From JBEINZ01 sp040377825 (lineage in GTDB: Bacteria; Pseudomonadota; Alphaproteobacteria; Rhizobiales; Ancalomicrobiaceae), in NCBI GenBank assembly GCA_040377825.1, contig JBEINZ010000086.1, forward strand, positions 1-11,154: a stretch of DNA of 11,154 nucleotides. Reading direction: 5' to 3'. The position numbers were made by a program, and so were the translations under genes. Within the stretch, counting starts at the first letter, position 1; each line of letters opens with the position of its first letter. The notes below the pieces were generated by a model. The model had not been told where the DNA came from. It saw only the letters and a list, made by a program, of their open reading frames with translations, and searched no databases. Positions 1 to 6,882 of the stretch are shown here, one piece after another.

Positions 1-26
1 GCGGCATGGGCGGCATGGACTTCTGA
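1..26 (+). CDS. groEL: GroEL chaperonin, C-terminal end only (partial)
   Basis: The first bases read in one frame as Gly-Met-Gly-Gly-Met-Asp-Phe followed by TGA at 24-26. This Gly-Gly-Met tail ending in Asp-Phe is the disordered C-terminus characteristic of bacterial GroEL, the 60-kDa ATP-driven folding chaperonin that forms double heptameric rings in the cytoplasm. Only seven residues are visible, so nothing can be said about the rest of the protein. A strong intrinsic terminator follows 28 bases after the stop, as expected at the end of a groES-groEL operon. The tail is distinctive, but the identification rests on a very short segment. Confidence 0.85.
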
Positions 27-53
27 TCGAACGATCAAAACGAATGTTAGGGG

Positions 54-86
54 GGCGCGATTTTCGGATCGCGCCTTTTTCTTTTT
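54..86 (+). terminator. Rho-independent terminator after groEL
   Basis: A perfect 8-bp stem, GGCGCGAT (54-61) with ATCGCGCC (68-75), encloses a 6-base loop containing TTCGG. It is followed directly by a T-rich run (76-86, one C among ten T). It lies 28 bases after the groEL stop on the same strand, and is the clearest intrinsic terminator in the window. Confidence 0.93.
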
Positions 87-280
87 ATAACAATAGCTTG
101 TACCCTTGCTCTCGCGATTTTCGTAGCGCCGCGCCTTAGTCGCATTTTGGTCGACATTAATTCGATTTTTTCGCATACTTAGCCGTGACCATGACGATTC
201 TCGGCACGTCTCCCCTCGCCCCCTCGCCCTTGCGCGAAACGGCGACGAATGCCCCGCCTCTCGCACGAACCCCCGGCGTG

Positions 281-1069
281 ATGCTCACACGCCGCGCCGC
301 CCTCATCCTAGCCACATCGATCATTGGATCGCTTGCGCGTACCGATGCACGAGCCGACACTGTCGGCCTGAAGTCCGATCAGCGCATGATCGTGGAAGAC
401 GTCACCTTTCCGGTCGGCGCGAAGACCTGCCGAGGCATGGTGCATCGGCCAACCGCGCGGGATCGCAGGCCCTCGATTCTTCTCGTCCCCGATCAGCGCG
501 GCATTAGTCCCGGCTTCGTCGAGATCGCCAACCGACTCGCAATGGGGGGATATGTCACGCTCCTGCCAAACTTCGCCTCGCTGGTCGCGCCAGAGAACAT
601 GCGCCCAGAGGATGCCCGCGATCGGGTCGGGCAGATGCCCGATGGCGAGCAAGTGGAAGCCATCGGCACCGCAATCCGCGCGATCGCCGCACATCCGGCA
701 TCAAACGGCAGCGTCGCGGTCATCGCGTTCGTATGGGGCGGTACAGCCGTCGCCCGCATCGCCACAAATCCGCCGCCGCCGCTCAAAGCCGTCGTGCTCT
801 ATTACACCCAACCGCCGGGATCGGAGGAAATTGAAAACCTCAAGGTGCCGGTTCAGTTACACTATGCCGGCCTTGACCCCAAAACTCAGCCGTTCATCGC
901 GGCCGTGGAAAAGAAGTTGATGGGTCACGCCAAAATCTATGAACAATACGTTTATGACAACGTCCAAAGCTCGTTTGCCAATAAAGCCCAGTTAAAACGC
1001 TACAATCCCGCCGCAGCGGAACTTTCCCTGGAGCGCACGGAATTCTTCTTGAGACAGCATCTGGGATAG
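281..1069 (+). CDS. Exported dienelactone hydrolase-family protein with degenerate active site
   Basis: A protein of 262 aa from ATG 281, with the alpha/beta-hydrolase fold of the dienelactone hydrolase (COG0412/YghX-like) family. I start at 281 because this puts a twin-arginine-type signal at the N-terminus: Thr-Arg-Arg at residues 3-5, a hydrophobic stretch 6-19, then Ala-Arg-Ala at 23-25 before Asp26. The frame stays open upstream to GTG 185 and also offers ATG 191 and GTG 278; no start has a good ribosome binding site. The nucleophile-elbow motif, usually Gly-Phe-Cys-x-Gly-Gly, reads Ala-Phe-Val-Trp-Gly-Gly, so Val151 replaces the catalytic Cys. The triad Asp is present (Asp199, in Ala-Gly-Leu-Asp-Pro). 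Where His is expected (His-x-Phe near the C-terminus) the sequence has Ser230-Ser-Phe. The fold assignment is firm. Loss of hydrolase activity is inferred from these two substitutions. It probably acts in the periplasm. The substrate or partner is unknown. Confidence 0.8.
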   Translation: MLTRRAALILATSIIGSLARTDARADTVGLKSDQRMIVEDVTFPVGAKTCRGMVHRPTARDRRPSILLVPDQRGISPGFVEIANRLAMGGYVTLLPNFASLVAPENMRPEDARDRVGQMPDGEQVEAIGTAIRAIAAHPASNGSVAVIAFVWGGTAVARIATNPPPPLKAVVLYYTQPPGSEEIENLKVPVQLHYAGLDPKTQPFIAAVEKKLMGHAKIYEQYVYDNVQSSFANKAQLKRYNPAAAELSLERTEFFLRQHLG

Positions 1070-1270
1070 CGGGTACTTGGCCGCCTAGTCATGAAAGCGT
1101 CCCCCGGCTATCACGCGGCATTGTCATCGTGATCGGTGTTCGCGCCGTGATGAATCGACGCCGTGCCCGGCTTCATGGTGGCGGCGAATGCGGCAGGTTG
1201 CTAGGGTTCGGTCAATTCTACTAAATGCCGGCCCTGCCCGCCCTTCTTCCCATCCTTGGAAAGCCATCCG

Positions 1271-2449
1271 ATGAGCGTCGATTTTCTGTCCAGCCTGACT
1301 GCGCCCGCGCTGAATGCGCCTGAAAGCGGGATCGTCGGTGTTGCCAATTACGGGCGGCTTAAGGCGGAGCTTATCCCGCTTTGGGTGGGCGAAGGCGATC
1401 TGCCGACGCCGCGGTTCATATGCGAGGCGGCAACGCGATCCCTGGCGGCGGGCGAGACCTACTACACGTGGCAGCGCGGCGTGCCGGAGTTGCGCAAAGC
1501 GATTGCGCGCTACATCGAACGGACGCATGGAAAGCCGAGCGACCCGGAGCGGTTTTTCGTGACAGGCTCGGGCATGCAATCGATCCAGATCGTCGCGACC
1601 ATGCTCGCTGGCGAGGGCGACGAGGTCATTGTCCCGACACCGGCTTGGCCGAACTTCGCCGCGGCGATCGGCATCCGCGGCGCGCGGCCGGTGGAAGTGC
1701 CGTTGACGCTCGACGGGGCTGGGTGGCAACTCGATCTCGGCCGGGTGGAAGCCGCGATCACGCCGCGCACGCGAGCCATTTTCATCAATAGTCCGTGCAA
1801 TCCGACCGGCTGGACCGCCAATCGCGACGAGCTGCAAGCGATCCTCGACATGGCCCGCCGCCATGATCTTTGGATCATTGCCGACGAGATCTATGCTCGA
1901 TTTGTCTATGGCGCGGAGAAGGTCGCGCCGTCCTTTCACGACTTTGCTACCGATGACGACAAAATTATCTACGTCAATACCTTTTCGAAAAACTGGGCGA
2001 TGACCGGCTGGCGCATCGGCTGGATCGAGGCGCCGCCGGCCCTCGGCGACGTCATCGAGAACTTAATCCAATACTCGACCTCCGGCGTTGCCGTCTTCTT
2101 GCAACGCGCCGCCACTGTTGCGCTCGAACAGGGCGATAGCTTCATCGATCACCAAGTCCTTCGCGTTCGTGACAATCTTGATCTGCTCTCCGCCACACTC
2201 ACGGCGTCCGGCAAGGTGCGCTTTGCAAGGCCCGGCGGGGCGTTTTATCTCTTCTTGGCGATCAAGGGCGAAAGCGACAGCCGATCACTTGCGCTTCGCC
2301 TCATCGACGAAGCCGGTATCGGGCTCGCGCCGGGGACGGCTTTCGGCGATGGCGGTCAAGGTTACGTGCGGCTTTGTTTCGCAAGAAGCCCGGAAAGCAT
2401 GCGAGAAACCAGCGATCGACTCCTGAATTGGCTTGTAAATCACGCTTAA
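1271..2449 (+). CDS. PLP-dependent class I/II aminotransferase
   Basis: A 392-aa cytoplasmic enzyme of the fold-type I aspartate/aromatic aminotransferase family, which moves an amino group between an amino acid and a 2-oxo acid using pyridoxal phosphate. Visible landmarks are Asn177 in Ser-Pro-Cys-Asn-Pro-Thr-Gly (ring contact), Asp205 and Tyr208 in Ala-Asp-Glu-Ile-Tyr (pyridine N and O3' contacts), Lys240 in Phe-Ser-Lys-Asn-Trp (Schiff base), Arg248 in Gly-Trp-Arg-Ile-Gly (phosphate), and Arg367 in Tyr-Val-Arg-Leu (substrate carboxylate). Length is normal and all catalytic residues are present. I start at ATG 1271, with a GGAAAG-like sequence about 10 bases upstream; an in-frame TTG at 1256 would add five residues. 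It is on the same strand as its neighbours but separated by about 200 bases on each side, so probably monocistronic. Substrate specificity cannot be read from the sequence, and no pathway partner lies nearby. Confidence 0.9.
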   Translation: MSVDFLSSLTAPALNAPESGIVGVANYGRLKAELIPLWVGEGDLPTPRFICEAATRSLAAGETYYTWQRGVPELRKAIARYIERTHGKPSDPERFFVTGSGMQSIQIVATMLAGEGDEVIVPTPAWPNFAAAIGIRGARPVEVPLTLDGAGWQLDLGRVEAAITPRTRAIFINSPCNPTGWTANRDELQAILDMARRHDLWIIADEIYARFVYGAEKVAPSFHDFATDDDKIIYVNTFSKNWAMTGWRIGWIEAPPALGDVIENLIQYSTSGVAVFLQRAATVALEQGDSFIDHQVLRVRDNLDLLSATLTASGKVRFARPGGAFYLFLAIKGESDSRSLALRLIDEAGIGLAPGTAFGDGGQGYVRLCFARSPESMRETSDRLLNWLVNHA

Positions 2450-2675
2450 ATCGACCTTTATAGGTATATAGACATATTTCATCAAACAGATATTTTGCGG
2501 GCTGTCGTGCACCGCCTGCGCCTGATGAGGTCCCGTCGAGCGGACGTCCTTTATGGCATCGGGCGGAGGCTCAGCGGTCTCATTCGGGTTGTATAGACTG
2601 CCGTTCGCTTGAGCCGGAATACAGCCCGATAGACGTCAATTGAGACTAGGTTCGTTTGTCGAGATAGGATCAAAT

Positions 2676-3821
2676 GTGAGCGTGACCATGGGCGAAGAGC
2701 CGTTGAGCCTTCACAGTTCCTCTCAGACCGTGTCCGAGGCACGGCTCTTGAGCGTGCTCGATACCGCCCCCGACGGGATTATTGTGATCGACGAAAACTT
2801 GCGTGTTCTCGTTTTCAATAAAGCGTGCGAGACGCTGTTTGACTACAACGCGCATGAAGTAATCGGCAAGAATCTAAAGCTTCTCATGCCGCCGGATTTC
2901 GCCGCCAGACATGACAGCTATGTCAACAACTACATGGAAACCGGCGAGCGCCGCGTGATCGGCTTTAGTCGCGAGGTGCGCGGCCGACGAAAGGACGGCA
3001 CGGAGTTTCCGGTCGAACTTTCGGTCGGCGAGGCGCAAACGCCGGAAGGCCGGCAATTCATCGGTATCGTCCGAGATCTTACGGGTCGAAAGGCCGTCGA
3101 GCAGCGCCTCAGTCAACTTCAGGCGCAGCTTGTCAGCATGGCGCGGCTTTACGCGATGGACGAAATGGGCGCGGCCATCGCTCATGAATTAAACCAACCG
3201 CTCACCGCCGTCATGCTCTATCTACAAGCCGTCTCGCGCAAGCTTCATGGCAGCGACAAAGTTGATCAAGGGGTGCTGGATATCTTGGCGAAGGGCGTGC
3301 GCGAAGCAGAACGCGCGGGTAGCATCATCCAACGCATGCGCCAATTCGTGGAGCGGCGCGAACCGCAGCGCCAGTCGGTCGATCTTGGCCGGCTCGTCGA
3401 CGAGACGGTGGAACTGACCTTGCTGGGCAGCGCGCATGGCATTGAGGTTCGCCGAGAGCCTTCGCCGGGGCTGCCACCGATTGAGGCCGACCCAGTCCAA
3501 GTGCAGCAGATCCTGGTCAACCTGATCCGCAATGGATCGGAGGCGGTGAAGGGCCGAACGCCGCGTTGGCTGCGAATCGCGCTCGCCTCGGACGGCCCCT
3601 TCGTGCGTGTCGAACTGGAAGATTCCGGTCCCGGGATCCCCCCGGAGATCGTTGGCAGTCTGTTCCGCGCCTTTTCAACCTCCAAGCGCACGGGCCTCGG
3701 ACTGGGTCTCGCCATTTCGCGCACGATCGCACAGAATCACGGCGGCGATCTGCAGGTCGATCCGGGCGGAGACGGGCATGGCGCGACGTTTATTCTACGC
3801 CTTCCCATAGGCACCGGCGCG
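2676..3821 (+). CDS. fixL: FixL-type oxygen-sensing histidine kinase (haem PAS)
   Basis: A soluble sensor kinase of about 382 aa with no membrane segment. A PAS domain (about residues 20-135) is followed by a HisKA helix with phospho-acceptor His170 (Ala-His-Glu-Leu-Asn-Gln-Pro) and an HATPase domain with an N box (Asn-Leu-Ile-Arg-Asn) and glycine boxes (Asp-Ser-Gly-Pro-Gly-Ile and Gly-Leu-Gly-Leu-Gly-Leu). The PAS aligns closely with Bradyrhizobium FixL. His79 in Arg-His-Asp-Ser-Tyr matches the haem-ligating His200, and Arg99, exactly 20 residues later, matches the O2-responsive Arg220. The position of Bradyrhizobium His214 is Arg here. In known FixL, O2 on the haem shuts off the kinase and deoxygenation allows phosphorylation of FixJ; that activity is inferred here. 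GTG 2676 has AGGA 6 bases upstream. ATG 2688 is the alternative and TTG 2640 is unlikely. fixJ follows after about 170 bases. Confidence 0.9.
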
Positions 3822-3994
3822 TAGTCATTTCGCCCGGGGTCTTGATGGAGCAACAATAAGCTTGCGCATCCGATCATTGCAGGCTTACAGAAATTACACA
3901 TCGCTTACGGCTGGTTTTCAGCCGACTCGGCATTTAAAAACGTTTATTCAAACCGTCGATCCTTCAAACGATCGCGAAGATAGGGCACGGCACG

Positions 3995-4615
3995 ATGAAA
4001 AACGATCATGCGATCTACATCGTCGACGACGATCCGGCGGTCCGCGACGCGCTCGCCGTTATCTTCGATATCGAAGGCTTCAATGTATCGAGCTATGGAT
4101 CTGGTGATGCTTTCCTTGATGTCGCCAAACGCCAGCCGCCGGCCTGCGTCATTCTCGATGTCCACATGCCCGGGCGCTCTGGTCTCGACATTCTTCAGGC
4201 GCTGAACGCGGACCACTATCCGTCGCCAGTGTTCATCATTTCTGGCCAAGGCGACATCCCGATGGCCGTAACGGCGATCAAGCATGGCGCCTTTGATTTC
4301 ATCGAAAAGCCGTTCGACGCCGACACCGTCGTTCGAAGAGTGCGCAACGCAATTGAGGCCTTGGAACGCCGTAAACAGGCGGGCACGGCAAAGCCCGACT
4401 CAGACCGCGCCTTTCCAGGGCGCGAACTTCTCACGCCGCGGGAAATCGATGTTCTCGGCCAGATCACGGGTGGTGCTTCGAATAAGGAAGCAGGCCGTCA
4501 GCTTGGCATCAGCCCCCGCACCATTGAGGTCCATCGCGCGCGTATCATGGAGAAGCTTGGTGCGCGCAATGCCGCGGATTTAGTTCGTATTGTTTTGACG
4601 GGCGACGCAATTTGA
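3995..4615 (+). CDS. fixJ: FixJ response regulator (receiver plus LuxR-type HTH)
   Basis: A 206-aa protein, the usual FixJ length. The receiver domain (about 5-120) has acidic pocket Asp11/Asp12, phospho-acceptor Asp55 (Val-Ile-Leu-Asp-Val-His-Met-Pro), switch Ser83 and Lys105 (Glu-Lys-Pro-Phe). A linker leads to a LuxR/NarL-type helix-turn-helix (about 145-200) opening with Leu-Thr-Pro-Arg-Glu and containing Ser-Pro-Arg-Thr-Ile-Glu-Val-His. Phosphorylated FixJ dimerises and activates fixK-type promoters in rhizobia. The ATG at 3995 has AGGGCA about 9 bases upstream. It lies downstream of fixL on the same strand, so it is the obvious partner. The 170-base gap means it may have its own promoter as well as read-through from fixL. 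Identification as FixJ rather than another FixJ-family regulator rests on the adjacent haem-PAS kinase and downstream fixK. Confidence 0.92.
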   Translation: MKNDHAIYIVDDDPAVRDALAVIFDIEGFNVSSYGSGDAFLDVAKRQPPACVILDVHMPGRSGLDILQALNADHYPSPVFIISGQGDIPMAVTAIKHGAFDFIEKPFDADTVVRRVRNAIEALERRKQAGTAKPDSDRAFPGRELLTPREIDVLGQITGGASNKEAGRQLGISPRTIEVHRARIMEKLGARNAADLVRIVLTGDAI

Positions 4616-4792
4616 TAAGCACTGATTGTCCATTTCTCTAACCTCACCGTTGAATTTACCTAGAATTTCGACTTAAGTTCAAATACAGACGACGTCCATG
4701 CCAATTGCGTCGATACTAGGCCAAAATGGGGAGGTCGAAGCTACCGCGTTCGAGGTAGCAGACATACTCAAAACGAGCGGGATTGTCTCTCC

Positions 4793-5131
4793 ATGGCCAT
4801 ATACATCGTCGAAGACGACCCCGGCGTTTCCGACTCGTTGCAATTCCTGCTGCACGCGCTTGGCCACGTTGTCTTCGCTTTCGAAGATGCGGAAAGTTTC
4901 TTCGAAGCCGCTCCCCCAGCCGCCGAGGACACCTTGATCGTCGATCTTGGTTTACCGGGCATGGGCGGCGCCGAACTGATCCGTTCAGTCACGCGCCGAG
5001 ACGATGCGCCGAAGGTTATCTGCATTACCGGTCAAAGCATAAAGATGATCGAGCAGTCTTTGGATGGCTTTCCACATTCGCACCTGCTGCGTAAGCCTCT
5101 TTCGGGCGAAAGGTTGGTTGCCCTGCTATGA
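4793..5131 (+). CDS. Receiver-only response regulator, possible FixT-like modulator
   Basis: A 112-aa protein that is a single receiver domain and nothing more. The phosphorylation machinery is complete: acidic pair Glu7-Asp8/Asp9, phospho-acceptor Asp51 (Leu-Ile-Val-Asp-Leu-Gly-Leu-Pro), switch Thr79 (Cys-Ile-Thr-Gly-Gln) and Lys101 (Arg-Lys-Pro-Leu). It resembles the FixJ receiver and stops at the end of the domain, with no HTH remnant between its TGA and fixK. The start is ATG 4793, with a weak GCGGGA about 10 bases upstream. It sits between fixJ and fixK on the same strand. Single-domain receivers beside FixLJ are known elsewhere: FixT inhibits FixL autokinase in Sinorhizobium and Caulobacter. 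This one has a single Cys (Cys77), so the multi-cysteine Fe-S sensing proposed for Caulobacter FixT is unlikely. Plausible roles are FixL inhibitor, phosphate sink or adaptor; the sequence does not decide. Confidence 0.87.
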   Translation: MAIYIVEDDPGVSDSLQFLLHALGHVVFAFEDAESFFEAAPPAAEDTLIVDLGLPGMGGAELIRSVTRRDDAPKVICITGQSIKMIEQSLDGFPHSHLLRKPLSGERLVALL

Positions 5132-5160
5132 GCCGCAATTCAACGTCGACCCGACAGGCA

Positions 5161-5182
5161 CTAAGTAGAAAAGCGTACGTAT
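5161..5182. promoter_or_regulatory. Candidate tandem FixJ operator upstream of fixK
   Basis: Two octamers, CTAAGTAG (5161-5168) and GTACGTAT (5175-5182), each match seven of eight positions of the FixJ recognition sequence GTAMGTAG (M = A or C, recalled from Sinorhizobium work). They start 14 bases apart, lie about 30 bases after the stop of the receiver-only gene and about 190 bases before the fixK start. FixJ activating fixK is the known logic of this cascade. I could not place a -35/-10 pair with confidence, so the distance to the transcription start is unknown. Confidence 0.4.
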
Positions 5183-5358
5183 CGCAACCGGATTGAGCAA
5201 TGCGTGATCGGCGCCTACCGTGGACTCATGGGAAACCGGGCTGCGTGATCGATCGTGACCTAACGTCATCTCAACCGTCTATTGCCCACGGACCCAGAAG
5301 CGACTTCCACCACGGACGGACGCCGGTCAACACCGGTGCGTGGCCGGAATGCTTTCTC

Positions 5359-5365
5359 AAGGAGG
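5359..5365 (+). promoter_or_regulatory. Strong ribosome binding site of fixK
   Basis: AAGGAGG, followed by further G residues, lies 9 bases before ATG 5375. It is the best Shine-Dalgarno match in the window. It decides the fixK start over the open frame that continues upstream to 5282. Confidence 0.85.
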
Positions 5366-5374
5366 GGGTACATC

Positions 5375-6106
5375 ATGGTCTTTACCGCACGCGACTATGC
5401 GACGGGTGGAGCGGCCGGCGGCGGCGCGCGCCTTCCCGTTTCGCCAAACATGAAGCCCACGAACGACGCTTGGGCCGAGTTCGCCCGCTCGCCGCGCGTA
5501 AAGACCAACCGTCTCGAGGCCCATGATGTGGTGTTCTATGAGGGGGATCCGGCCGATCGCGTCTATGAAATGATCGAAGGCGTAGCCATGCTTTACAAGC
5601 TGCTGCCCGACGGTCGACGTCAAGTTGTCGAAATAATAGGTCCCAACGATGTCTTCGGCATGTTGGCCTCCAAGCTCTATGATTGCAATGCTGAAACTCT
5701 TGCGCCAAGCATCGTCCGCGTTTTCGAGCGGCGAGACGCGGAAAACTCGCTGGCCGCACAGCAACACCTGACGCAACGTATCCTAAAGCAAGTCGAGACC
5801 CTGCATAACCACGCGGTTTTACTAGGCCGAAAATCAGCCTATGAGCGCGTCTCGACTTTTCTCATGTATCTCATTCCTGGTCGCGGCATGACGGGTTGCC
5901 CAGGTCCGAGCGGTCCGAAGGACGATTCGACAATACCGCTCTCCATGACACGGCAGGAAATTGCCGATTATCTTGGCCTGACAATCGAGACCGTAAGCCG
6001 GGTGATTTCAGACATGAAGCGCCGCGGCCTGCTCACGATTGAGCGACAAGACCAAATTCGCGTCACCAATGTCTGCGGTTTGTGTCATCTGACCGGAACC
6101 CACTGA
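5375..6106 (+). CDS. fixK: FixK-type Crp/Fnr-family transcriptional regulator
   Basis: A 243-aa regulator with a glycine-rich N-terminal tail, a cyclic-nucleotide-binding-type beta-barrel (about 45-135), a long dimerisation helix, and a winged HTH (about 190-225). The recognition helix carries Glu205-Thr-Val-Ser208-Arg209, the Glu/Ser/Arg signature of Fnr/FixK proteins that read TTGAT half-sites. The N-terminal cysteine cluster that holds the Fe-S cluster in Fnr and FnrN is absent, so this is FixK-like: its O2 signal would come through FixLJ. The start at 5375 is set by a strong ribosome binding site. Upstream lie fixL, fixJ, a receiver-only gene and candidate FixJ sites. An odd feature is the C-terminus, which ends with Cys234-Gly-Leu-Cys237-His238 six residues before the end. 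In the family, targets include fixNOQP (cbb3 oxidase) and hemN/hemA; none are in view. Confidence 0.88.
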   Translation: MVFTARDYATGGAAGGGARLPVSPNMKPTNDAWAEFARSPRVKTNRLEAHDVVFYEGDPADRVYEMIEGVAMLYKLLPDGRRQVVEIIGPNDVFGMLASKLYDCNAETLAPSIVRVFERRDAENSLAAQQHLTQRILKQVETLHNHAVLLGRKSAYERVSTFLMYLIPGRGMTGCPGPSGPKDDSTIPLSMTRQEIADYLGLTIETVSRVISDMKRRGLLTIERQDQIRVTNVCGLCHLTGTH

Positions 6107-6231
6107 GGGTGGATGTGTCGTCATTCATGTACCGTGAATCGGCACGCGCAGACCTTCAGGATTGATGCGCCCACTCTGTCATGCCTAGCACGCGCGTGCT
6201 CTAATCAGGGGCCCATGATTGGACCCCGCCC

Positions 6232-6714
6232 GTGCCCGCGACACCCGCCACGACCTTTCTTTTGAAGCACGGGATCAGCTTCGAACTTCTCGAATACGCG
6301 CATGATCCGCGCGCGGAGGCCTACGGCCGTGAAGCCGCTGAAAAGCTCGGGCTCGATCCCGCCGCCGTGTTCAAGACCTTGGTGATATCAGGCGAAAAAA
6401 ATGCGCATGCCCTGGCGCTTGTTCCTTCGGCAGATCGCTTGTCGTTCGGCGCGGCCGCCCGCGCGCTCGGCTGGAAACGCGCGGCCATGGCCGATCCCGC
6501 CGCCGCCCAACGCCTGACCGGCTATGTCCTTGGCGGCATCAGCCCCTTCGGCACCAAACGTCCGCTGTCGGTGATCCTCGACAGCACTGCCGAGGTGCAT
6601 GCCAAGATCCATGTCAGCGGCGGACGCAGAGGCTTGGAAATCGCACTTCGACCGATCGATCTGGTAGCCGCACTGACGGCAAGGATGGCGGAGATTCGGG
6701 TGGTCGGCGCGTAG
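6232..6714 (+). CDS. ybaK: YbaK/EbsC-type Cys-tRNA(Pro) deacylase
   Basis: A 160-aa cytoplasmic protein of the YbaK/ProX trans-editing family, which hydrolyses Cys-tRNA(Pro) formed when prolyl-tRNA synthetase mischarges cysteine. Length is typical (about 155-160). The invariant lysine is Lys48 in Val-Phe-Lys-Thr-Leu, and the family signature Gly-Tyr-Val-Leu-Gly-Gly-Ile-Ser-Pro-Phe-Gly lies at 97-107. The start is GTG 6232; no ATG is in frame just upstream, and the ribosome binding site is poor. It follows fixK by 125 bases and appears to be an independent housekeeping gene. A deacylase specific for a different mischarged tRNA of the same superfamily cannot be excluded, but the Gly-Gly-Ile-Ser-Pro-Phe-Gly motif favours YbaK itself. 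Confidence 0.92.
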   Translation: MPATPATTFLLKHGISFELLEYAHDPRAEAYGREAAEKLGLDPAAVFKTLVISGEKNAHALALVPSADRLSFGAAARALGWKRAAMADPAAAQRLTGYVLGGISPFGTKRPLSVILDSTAEVHAKIHVSGGRRGLEIALRPIDLVAALTARMAEIRVVGA

Positions 6715-6780
6715 GGTGGCGTACGGTACCCTTCGAGTCGGCTCCTTGCGTAACGCCCACCTGTCAGGCTAACGCCCTTC

Positions 6781-6811
6781 AAAAAAAAGACCCGTCCTTT
6801 CCCTGGACGGG
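6781..6811 (-). terminator. Rho-independent terminator of the DUF1127 gene
   Basis: Read on the minus strand, a 7-bp stem CCCGTCC (6811-6805) with GGACGGG (6797-6791) and a 7-base loop is followed by TC and then eight T (6788-6781). It lies about 70 bases beyond the stop of the minus-strand DUF1127 gene. On the plus strand there is no T run after the stem, so it does not serve ybaK. Confidence 0.85.
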
Positions 6812-6882
6812 CCTCAAGGCAGGGCCGCGAGTATCCGTCGCGGCCCGGGTCGTTCACCGAAGTTAAAGCAAGACGTGCCCGG

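Noticed and set aside
1124..1939. Long minus-strand open frame (271 codons) opposite the aminotransferase
   Set aside because: It is Arg/His/Asp-rich with no domain, lies wholly over a gene with all catalytic residues intact, and is the usual antisense shadow in GC-rich DNA.
3266..3724. Minus-strand open frame opposite the fixL kinase domain
   Set aside because: Shadow of the HisKA/HATPase coding sequence; composition is Arg/Ser-rich without a recognisable motif.
3841..3855. Possible Fnr/FixK box (TTGAT-like) upstream of fixJ
   Set aside because: Only the left half matches; the right half does not fit ATCAA at the required 4-base spacing.
6751..6777. TAACGCCC repeated twice, 19 bases apart, between ybaK and the DUF1127 terminator
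   Set aside because: Only two short copies with unlike spacers; not enough for a repeat array or an attachment site.
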